Origin: Pigmentiphaga aceris
Lineage (GTDB): Bacteria; Pseudomonadota; Gammaproteobacteria; Burkholderiales; Burkholderiaceae_B
Assembly: GCF_008119665.1 (NCBI RefSeq)
Contig: NZ_CP043046.1
Span: 434,001-498,000, forward strand
DNA length: 64,000 bases
Direction of reading: 5' to 3'
A program made the position numbers and the translations under genes. This document shows positions 53,667-64,000 of this stretch, piece by piece (position 1 is the stretch's first letter; every line of letters starts with the position of its first letter). The notes beneath the pieces were generated by a model. The model saw nothing but the letters and a program-made list of their open reading frames with translations, did no database searches and was not told where the DNA came from.

Positions 53667-54653
53667 ATGAGTCTCTTGCTCGACATCAAAAACCTGAAGG
53701 TCGACCTGCCTACTGAGCGCGGCGTCCTGCAGGCCGTGCGTGGCATCGACATCCAGGTCAAACGCGGCGAAATGCTGTGTCTGGTGGGCGAATCCGGTTG
53801 CGGAAAATCCATGACCTCGCTGGCCTTGATGGGCCTGCTGCCCAGCAAGGCCAAACGCAGCGCCGACCACATGCGGTTCGACGGCATCGACCTGCAATCG
53901 CTGGACGAGCGCGGCATGGCGAACCTGCGCGGTTCCCGCATGTCGATGATCTTCCAGGAGCCGATGACCTCGCTGAACCCGTCCTATACATTGGGCGATC
54001 AGCTGTGCGAAGCCTTGCACGCGCACAAGAAAGTCACCGCTGCGCAAGCCCGCGACCGCGCGGTCTATCTATTGGAGCGTGCCGGTGTTCCCATGGCTGC
54101 TGATCGCATGCGCCAGTACCCGCACCAGTTGTCGGGTGGCCTGCGCCAACGCGTGATGATCGCGATGGCGCTGATGTGCGAACCCGACCTGATCATCGCC
54201 GACGAACCCACCACCGCATTGGACGTCACCATCCAGGCGCAAATCCTTCGCCTGATCCGCGAACTGCAAAAGGAATTCGGCACGGCCGTGGTCTTCATCA
54301 CGCACGACCTGGGTGTGGTCGCCCGCATCGCCGACAACGTCTCCGTCATGTACGCGGGGCAGGTCGTGGAAAACGCCCCGGTGCGCGAAATCTTCACGCA
54401 TCCTTCTCACCACTACACCCGCGGCCTGCTGAACTGCATCCCGGTTCGCGGCAAGACGGAACCAGGCAGCCGCCTGCAATCCATCCCCGGCGTGGTGCCC
54501 AGCCTGATCGGCAAGATCGAAGGCTGTACCTTCGCCAACCGCTGCGCCCACGTGCGCGACGCCTGCATCGCCCCGCCCAACGTACAGGTCGATCCCACCC
54601 ACACGGCGCTCTGCGTCGATGCCGTGCCGCTCGCATCCCTGGAGACCGCATGA
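53667..54653 (+). CDS. Peptide ABC transporter ATP-binding protein, DppD-type
   Basis: 328 residues: Walker A GESGCGKS, signature LSGGLRQRV, Walker [13 protein letters not shown] and H-switch THDLGVV, followed by the oligopeptide C-terminal domain with the cysteine-rich [12 protein letters not shown] segment. It starts after AAGGAA and overlaps the next gene by ATGA. Confidence 0.94.
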   Translation: MSLLLDIKNLKVDLPTERGVLQAVRGIDIQVKRGEMLCLVGESGCGKSMTSLALMGLLPSKAKRSADHMRFDGIDLQSLDERGMANLRGSRMSMIFQEPMTSLNPSYTLGDQLCEALHAHKKVTAAQARDRAVYLLERAGVPMAADRMRQYPHQLSGGLRQRVMIAMALMCEPDLIIADEPTTALDVTIQAQILRLIRELQKEFGTAVVFITHDLGVVARIADNVSVMYAGQVVENAPVREIFTHPSHHYTRGLLNCIPVRGKTEPGSRLQSIPGVVPSLIGKIEGCTFANRCAHVRDACIAPPNVQVDPTHTALCVDAVPLASLETA

Positions 54654-55498
54654 ACACGCACGCCTCCACCGCATCGAGCACCGACGATATCGCGCTTGAA
54701 CTGTGCGACCTGAGCCGTACCTACCGACTGAAACGCGGCCTGTTCCGCGCGCCTGGCATGATCAAAGCGGTCGATGGCGTCTCGCTGCGCATTCGTCGTG
54801 GCGAAACGCTGGGCCTGGTCGGTGAATCGGGCTGCGGCAAAAGCACGCTGGCCAAAATGCTGCTGGGTCTGCTGGAACCGAGTTCCGGCAACGTGCTGAT
54901 CCACGGCAAGGAAATCAACCCAAGCAAGCGCCTGGCCCTGGCCCGCAGCATTCAGCCGATCTTCCAAGACCCATATTCATCCCTGAACCCGCGCCGTACC
55001 GTGGGCGACATCGTGGGCGTGCCGCTGCAACTGCACAAGGTCGGCAACGACGCGGAACGCAAAAAGAAAGTGCGCGACATTCTCGACATCGTCGGCATGC
55101 CGGAACGCACGCACACGCAGTACCCGAATCAGTTGTCCGGCGGTCAACGACAGCGCGTGGCCATTGCCCGCGCCCTGGTCCTTCGCCCCGACATCCTGAT
55201 CTGCGACGAACCCACTTCCGCGCTCGACGTGTCAGTGCAGGCCCAGATACTGAACCTGCTGTTGGACTTGAAGGCCGAATTCGGCCTCACTTACCTGTTC
55301 ATCAGCCATGATCTGGGTGTGGTCGAACACCTGGTCGACCGGGTCGCCGTCATGCACCGTGGCAAGATCGTGGAACAGGGCACGCGCGAACAGATCTTCG
55401 CCCGCCCGGAACACCCCTACACCCGCATGTTGCTGGCCTCGGTGCTGACGCCCGAACCAGGACTCGGCATTCCCGAACTCAGCACCGAGACACTGTGA
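54650..55498 (+). CDS. Peptide ABC transporter ATP-binding protein, DppF-type
   Basis: 282 residues. Walker [11 protein letters not shown]-loop [14 protein letters not shown], signature LSGGQRQRV, Walker [14 protein letters not shown] and [10 protein letters not shown] are followed by a shortened C-terminal tail that lacks the cysteine cluster of DppF. The start is the ATG in the ATGA overlap with the DppD-like gene; the open frame continues upstream as a shadow. It energises the permease pair with the DppD-like subunit. Confidence 0.93.
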   Translation: MNTHASTASSTDDIALELCDLSRTYRLKRGLFRAPGMIKAVDGVSLRIRRGETLGLVGESGCGKSTLAKMLLGLLEPSSGNVLIHGKEINPSKRLALARSIQPIFQDPYSSLNPRRTVGDIVGVPLQLHKVGNDAERKKKVRDILDIVGMPERTHTQYPNQLSGGQRQRVAIARALVLRPDILICDEPTSALDVSVQAQILNLLLDLKAEFGLTYLFISHDLGVVEHLVDRVAVMHRGKIVEQGTREQIFARPEHPYTRMLLASVLTPEPGLGIPELSTETL

Positions 55499-55541
55499 TC
55501 TCGCTGCTCTTTGCCCTTCACCCACCCAGAGGAAAAGTTTC

Positions 55542-56945
55542 ATGAGCCGCCAAGAAGCCATCGATGCCACGCTGGCCAGCTTCGATGATGGACGCTTCCA
55601 GCAAACGCTGGCGCGCCGCGTTGCCTATCGCACCGAAAGCCAGGACGCCAACAGCGGCCCGATCCTGCTTGCCTACCTGAACGAAGAAATCGCCCCGCAA
55701 CTGGCCGCGCTGGGTTTCACCAGCCGCGTGGTCGACAACCCCATCGCCGGCAAAGAGCCCTTCCTGCTGGCCGAGCGCATCGAAGAAGGCGCGGCATTCA
55801 CCGTACTGACCTACGGTCACGGCGACGTGGTGCGCGGCTACGACGCGCAATGGCGCGACGGCCTGAAGCCCTGGGAAATCGTGGTCGAAGGCAACCGCTG
55901 GTACGGCCGTGGCACTGCCGACAACAAGGGTCAGCACACCATCAACCTGTCGGCACTCGAACAAGTGCTGGCCGCTCGCAATGGCAAGCTGGGCTACAAC
56001 GTCAAGATCATCCTGGAAATGGGTGAAGAAGACGGCTCGCCCGGCCTGAACGAAGTCTGCAAGCAGTACGCAGCCGAACTGAAGTCCGATGTGTTCCTGG
56101 CATCCGATGGCCCGCGCGTGTCGTCCTCGCGCCCCACCATGTTCCTGGGTTCGCGCGGCGTCTTCAATTTCAACCTGCACGTGGAACTGCGCGACGGTGG
56201 TCACCACTCGGGCAACTGGGGCGGCCTGTTGGCCAATCCGGCCATCCGCCTGTCGCACGCCATCGCCAGCATGATCGACGCCCACGGCAAGATCCTGGTC
56301 GACGGCCTGCGTCCGCCGGAAATTCCCGCCAGCGTGCGCGCCGCCTTGGCCGACATCGAAATCGGCGGCGACCCGGGTGATCCGGAAATCGACCCGACCT
56401 GGGGCGAACCGGGCCTGAGCGCATCGGAACAAGTCATCGGCTGGAACAGCATGGAAGTGCTGGCCTTCACCAGCGGCAACCCCGCCATGCCCGTCCACGC
56501 CGTCCCGCCCACCGCACGTGCCCACTGCCACATGCGTTATGTGGTTGGCAGTGATCGCGAGAATTTCCTGGCCCACATCCGCAAGCACCTGGATGACCAC
56601 GGCTTCCAGGATGTCGAACTGCGCAGCAACGAAGTCCGCATGGCCGCCACCCGTCTGGACCCGGACGACGCCTGGGTACGCTGGGCACTGGCTTCGATCG
56701 AGAAGACCAGCGGCAAGCGCCCGGCACTGCTGCCCAACCTGGGCGGCTCGCTGCCGAACGAAGTGTTCTCGGAAACCTTGGGCCTGCCCACGCTGTGGGT
56801 ACCGCACTCCTACCCGGCATGTTCGCAACATGCACCGGATGAACACATCTTGGGCGACCTGACCCGTGAAGCGCTGGGCATCATGGCCGGCATGTTCTGG
56901 GACCTGGCGGAACAAGGCCCGTCGGTGATGAAGGAACGCAAGTAA
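55542..56945 (+). CDS. M20-family metallopeptidase
   Basis: 467 residues, cytoplasmic, two-zinc exopeptidase or amidohydrolase (M20: DapE/carnosinase/ArgE group). Likely metal ligands are H in YGHGDVV, the bridging D in RGTADNKGQ, catalytic Glu and ligand in LEMGEEDGSPG, D in LASDGPR and H in ACSQHAPDEH. A dimerisation domain interrupts the catalytic fold. Being last in the peptide-importer operon, 43 bases after the last ATPase, it probably cleaves the imported dipeptide or N-acyl amino acid. Confidence 0.9.
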   Translation: MSRQEAIDATLASFDDGRFQQTLARRVAYRTESQDANSGPILLAYLNEEIAPQLAALGFTSRVVDNPIAGKEPFLLAERIEEGAAFTVLTYGHGDVVRGYDAQWRDGLKPWEIVVEGNRWYGRGTADNKGQHTINLSALEQVLAARNGKLGYNVKIILEMGEEDGSPGLNEVCKQYAAELKSDVFLASDGPRVSSSRPTMFLGSRGVFNFNLHVELRDGGHHSGNWGGLLANPAIRLSHAIASMIDAHGKILVDGLRPPEIPASVRAALADIEIGGDPGDPEIDPTWGEPGLSASEQVIGWNSMEVLAFTSGNPAMPVHAVPPTARAHCHMRYVVGSDRENFLAHIRKHLDDHGFQDVELRSNEVRMAATRLDPDDAWVRWALASIEKTSGKRPALLPNLGGSLPNEVFSETLGLPTLWVPHSYPACSQHAPDEHILGDLTREALGIMAGMFWDLAEQGPSVMKERK

Positions 56946-57037
56946 GACAAGGCTGGCTGGCGCTGTAGATGTGTCAGCCAGTTCACCTTGTCCACAGGGC
57001 AGAGATGCCTGCTTGTGCACAGGGAGCGGATTTCCCG

Positions 57038-57065
57038 GATGGCCCTCTATATATAGAGGGCCATC
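57038..57065 (+). terminator. Palindromic terminator after the M20 gene
   Basis: A perfect 28-bp palindrome, GATGGCCCTCTATA and its complement, followed by GTCGTTTT. It closes the dipeptide operon and is also the first of four related AT-centred palindromes in this gene-free region. Confidence 0.8.
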
Positions 57066-57220
57066 GTCGTTTTGGGCGACCGCTTCTTAACGGCGTCGTG
57101 GCGGGGCGGTTCCGCGCTGGCTTCGATCTGCGACTTCGCAGGGGATAGGCGTTGGCGCTGTATGTGTTGGCGGCGGACGTAGCCGTGACTGGTGGGACGC
57201 CGACGTTACTCGCCGTTAGC

Positions 57221-57308
57221 GCAGAAGGGCAGAAGGGCAGAAGGGCAGAAGGGCAGAAGGGCAGAAGGGCAGAAGGGCAGAAGGGCAGAAGGGCAGAAGG
57301 GCAGAAGG
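57221..57308. repeat. Octamer tandem repeat (GCAGAAGG) x 11
   Basis: Eleven perfect back-to-back copies (88 bp) in a gene-free stretch. Eight is not a multiple of three, so a copy change would shift any reading frame. An open frame through it (57152-57400) gives only AEGQKGRR repeats and is not judged a gene. The flanking DNA, 57066-57220, shows no other feature. Confidence 0.97.
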
Positions 57309-57326
57309 GGCGGCCCTTTGCGGAGC

Positions 57327-57467
57327 CTCTATATATAGAGAGAGGGGAGCGTACACGGTGCGGCGACTGTCTGCGACGCAGTGCACCCTCTATATATTAG
57401 AGCATTGGACTTGGCCTACAGGTATCCAGGCAGCAACTACTTCCCGAGTGGCTCTCTATGTAGAGGG
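57327..57467. repeat. Three further CTCTATATATAGAG-type palindromes
   Basis: CTCTATATATAGAG at 57327-57340, a diverged CCCTCTATATATTAGAG at 57386-57402 and CTCTCTATGTAGAGGGG at 57451-57467. The core matches the terminator palindrome at 57043-57060. They may be extragenic repeats or binding sites. No gene is seen between 57066 and 58443. Confidence 0.75.
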
Positions 57468-57581
57468 GTTGTTTGGTGTGGGATGGAACGATGTAGAGCA
57501 GGCGTGGCGACTGAGCTCTTCCATAGATCTTGTGGCGCTGGCACTTCGTCAGCGTAAATAAGGGATATCTCTGTAAAGCGT

Positions 57582-57610
57582 TTGACACATCCGAAATACG
57601 TGTGCATAAT
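57582..57610 (+). promoter_or_regulatory. Probable upstream rRNA-operon promoter (P1)
   Basis: TTGACA, a 17-base spacer and CATAAT: a near-consensus sigma-70 promoter, about 830 bases before 16S. Confidence 0.7.
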
Positions 57611-57779
57611 TCGCCTCCCTGTTGAACACGACGCGCAAGCGGCGGGGTCAGCAAGGCAGAAACAGCGAGTTGGGATGAGGCGAAAGCCGCAGTTCTGATG
57701 AGCAAGCGGCGTGAAGTTTTTTTAGTTCGAAAGTTTGAGCAAAGAAAATTTCACGTAGGCGAAACAAGCCTGGATTTAT

Positions 57780-57990
57780 CGTGCTATAGTTTCTGGCTCG
57801 GCGCTACAAAAACAGCGGTGAGCAAATAGCGAAGCGGTTCGGAATAAGATTCTGAATTGGCCAAGCGACACCCGATCTACTGGAAGTTCAGTTGATCAGC
57901 TGAAAAGACATTTCAGCTTGTGGTGTGAAGTTTTCGTGTTATAGTTTTGGGCTTGGCGGTGCAAAAACAAGTCGGCGGTTAGCAAGCAAG
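57780..57990 (+). promoter_or_regulatory. Duplicated promoter-like modules upstream of 16S
   Basis: A block starting CGTGCTATAGTTT (57780) recurs as CGTGTTATAGTTT (57935), with 29 of 35 bases identical and the shared tail CAAAAACA. The TATAGT cores (57785, 57940) look like -10 boxes; TTGTGG at 57918 is a possible -35 for the second. Part of the first block's tail (AAATAGCGAAGCGGTT) recurs again near 58110. Confidence 0.55.
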
Positions 57991-58053
57991 GTTGGCGAAA
58001 GTTGATCTAGTTGGCGAAACAAGTTGATGAGTTAGAAAGTTTGCAACGATGAG

Positions 58054-58083
58054 TTGAAAGCAGTAACGAAAACAGTGTAGAAT
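58054..58083 (+). promoter_or_regulatory. Proximal rRNA-operon promoter
   Basis: TTGAAA, an 18-base spacer and TAGAAT, about 360 bases before 16S. Confidence 0.6.
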
Positions 58084-58196
58084 GCACGACTCGCTGATCG
58101 CGACGCAGTAAATAGCGAAACGGTTAGTAAGTAAGAATTAGCAATAAACGGCAGCGATGCCGGGTGCGATTAAGTCGATGACTTGATTGGCCGAAC

Positions 58197-58207
58197 GCTC
58201 TTTAACA
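58197..58207 (+). promoter_or_regulatory. boxA antitermination site (leader)
   Basis: GCTCTTTAACA matches the boxA element that recruits Nus factors to rRNA transcripts. Confidence 0.75.
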
Positions 58208-58443
58208 ACTAAACAGCCGATAAGTGTGGGCGCTTGAATGACGGCGCTGCCGGCAGATCGATCTTCGGATTGGTTTGCTGGCTAGCGAACAGAAATTAAG
58301 TGCTCACTTGAGAAATAAAGAGTAAGACCAGAGACGCAAGTCTCGATCCCAATCTTCATTTCCTTTGAGCAAGCGACCTACTGGGAAGCTGTCGTGATCT
58401 TCGGGTTGCTGCAGTCCCCTTAAGTAGGAAAAAACTAGAGATT

Positions 58444-59974
<1,531 letters not shown>

Positions 59975-60044
59975 CAGAGCGAAATGCGCCTGAAGCAAGC
60001 GTCCACGCTTATCGGCTGTTGCAGTAAATCAAGTTGAAGTCTGA

Positions 60045-60121
60045 GGGTCTGTAGCTCAGTTGGTTAGAGCACCGTCTTGATAAGGCGGGGGTCGTTGGTT
60101 CGAATCCAACCAGACCCACCA
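60045..60121 (+). tRNA. tRNA-Ile (GAT)
   Basis: Acceptor stem GGGTCTG/CAGACCC, D-arm, anticodon GAT at 60079-60081, TTCGAAT T-loop and encoded CCA. It lies in the 16S-23S spacer. Confidence 0.99.
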
Positions 60122-60175
60122 GTTCTTTAGACGAAATTTGATTGAAATACTGCGCGGCAATTACGCAAGACCCTG

Positions 60176-60251
60176 GGGGGTTTAGCTCAGCTGGGAGAGC
60201 ACCTGCTTTGCAAGCAGGGGGTCGTCGGTTCGATCCCGTCAACCTCCACCA
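60176..60251 (+). tRNA. tRNA-Ala (TGC)
   Basis: Acceptor GGGGGTT/AACCTCC, anticodon TGC at 60209-60211, TTCGATC T-loop and encoded CCA. It follows tRNA-Ile by 54 bases in the same spacer. Confidence 0.99.
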
Positions 60252-60395
60252 GTCTTACTGATCTTCACGATCGCAGCATCATCGGATGTGTGATCGAAGT
60301 CTTGTGTACTTATCTGCATAGAGTTCAGGCTTGAACGATGACGGCAAATTATTTGCTGACTGCGTTGAAGGCTGAATTTTGTTCAGCGGCTGTTA

Positions 60396-60407
60396 TGTTC
60401 TTTAACA
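60396..60407 (+). promoter_or_regulatory. boxA antitermination site (spacer)
   Basis: TGTTCTTTAACA in the spacer upstream of 23S, a second Nus-factor site. Confidence 0.75.
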
Positions 60408-60642
60408 ATTTGGAAGAAGCACAACAATAAAGTGTGTTTCGTGAATCTCGAACCTCTAGGTTAACTCCTTGAGTGTGACAGATCTTGCGAACATAACGGG
60501 TTGTGATTGCATATATAAATCCGGCTGCGGTCGCGATGTCTAACCTACATCGTGACCACGCAAGCGGCCGGAGCACAAACGCTGTAAGACCAAGGTTCTA
60601 TAACCCCTGGCGCTGGAAGTCAGCCAGCCGCTACGGTTATAG

Positions 60643-63526
<2,884 letters not shown>

Positions 63527-63720
63527 ATAACCCTGGCGGTTGTAGCGTTCGTGTCTTTATATGGTCACAACCCGAACACCTGCAAGACGCTCTGTATATA
63601 ACGATATACACAGCCTCGAAACACACGTATAATTATGCTTCTCTCCAAATTGGGCAGGTTGCTCATAGTTGTCGGCTAATCGAAAGATCAAGCCGACACG
63701 AACAACCCGCCAACCAGTTA

Positions 63721-63836
63721 TGCCTGACGACCATAGCAAGGTGGAACCACTCCTTCCCATCCCGAACAGGACAGTGAAACGCCTTTGCGCCGATGATAGT
63801 GGACGGACGTCTGTGAAAGTAGGTCATTGTCAGGCT
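63721..63836 (+). rRNA. rrf: 5S ribosomal RNA
   Basis: About 116 nt from TGCCTGACGACC to GTCAGGCT, whose ends pair; internal CCATCCCGAACAGGACAGTG is diagnostic. It is the last gene of the operon. Confidence 0.97.
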
Positions 63837-63845
63837 AGTTATACG

Positions 63846-63880
63846 CAAAACCCCATCTGTGAAAACAGGTGGGGTTTTGT
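63846..63880 (+). terminator. rRNA operon terminator
   Basis: CAAAACCCCATCTGT pairs with ACAGGTGGGGTTTTG (one wobble) around a GAAA tetraloop; the right arm contains the T-run. The remaining 120 bases to the window end show no recognisable gene. Confidence 0.92.
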
Positions 63881-64000
63881 CATTGTGCGACGGGAAAATA
63901 GATTACATGCAGAGCAACGCGGCACAGAAAACTGCGCCTCATCCTCCACCCTTTGCAGATCACGAATACCCCGGGGGATTGAATGTTTCATGCATAAGGC

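Noticed and set aside
57221..57308. Octamer array as a CRISPR
   Set aside because: There are no spacers between units and no cas genes.
57152..57400. 82-codon frame through the octamer repeat
   Set aside because: TTG start, no ribosome site; the product is mostly AEGQKGRR repeats generated by the tandem array.
57358..57561. 67-codon frame before the rRNA promoters
   Set aside because: No recognisable domain, spans two palindromes and has no clear ribosome site.

Overview
The window comes from a GC-rich betaproteobacterium of the order Burkholderiales, most likely family Alcaligenaceae (Bordetella/Achromobacter relatives). The 16S rRNA gene near the right end, the abundance of periplasmic uptake systems (including a Bug-family binding protein) and LysR regulators, the ETF/ETF-QO genes and the OsmC-YcaO fusion all point that way. 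Genus and species cannot be fixed by eye.

Layout. (1) 1-6.9 kb: a urea/short-chain-amide ABC importer (urtABCDE type) followed by formamidase fmdA and an FmdB-type zinc-ribbon gene, one amide-nitrogen scavenging operon closed by a strong terminator. (2) 7-29 kb: mostly single housekeeping or accessory genes: an LRV/HEAT-like small protein, an OsmC-YcaO fusion, a small two-gene cassette resembling a toxin-antitoxin pair, a MATE exporter, an EAL phosphodiesterase, DUF445, a CpdB-like nucleotidase, DUF2239, an aldo/keto reductase, a YitT protein, a ubiquinone-type hydroxylase, ohr/ohrR, a hydratase, a gamma-glutamylcyclotransferase-like protein, a divergent MurA paralogue, PhnA/YjdM, a GST/HxlR divergent pair and a Bug-family binding protein. 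(3) 29-38.7 kb: a DapA-like lyase, a polyamine-type ABC importer, FAD-linked D-2-hydroxyacid and FMN-linked L-2-hydroxyacid oxidoreductases, an N-formylglutamate amidohydrolase-like enzyme and a LysR regulator, probably one catabolic locus. (4) 38.7-40.6 kb: an AT-richer insert with two overlapping genes, one joining a nucleoside-deoxyribosyltransferase/TIR-like domain to a PD-(D/E)XK nuclease-like domain and one a second PD-(D/E)XK protein. This is the best candidate for an undescribed, defence-like system. (5) 40.6-49 kb: a leftward operon DadA-like oxidase, hutD, etfB, etfA, P5C dehydrogenase, with ETF-QO and an aminotransferase reading the other way: an apparently complete ETF-linked amino-acid oxidation route to glutamate. 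(6) 49-57 kb: LysR, a dipeptide-type ABC importer (five genes) and an M20 peptidase. (7) 57-64 kb: a 1.4-kb gene-free stretch with an 11-copy octamer repeat, several AT-centred palindromes and tandem rRNA promoters, then a complete rRNA operon 16S-tRNA-Ile-tRNA-Ala-23S-5S with its terminator.

Regulatory logic visible in the DNA includes a 26-bp operator shared by the ohr and ohrR promoters, a TAGGTA-N9-TACCTA palindrome between GST and its HxlR neighbour, repeated GGTTTGCCC boxes between the LysR gene and the dipeptide operon, and hairpins placed just after each of three ABC binding-protein genes, which would favour binding protein over permease. All assignments come from reading the sequence; no database search was possible.
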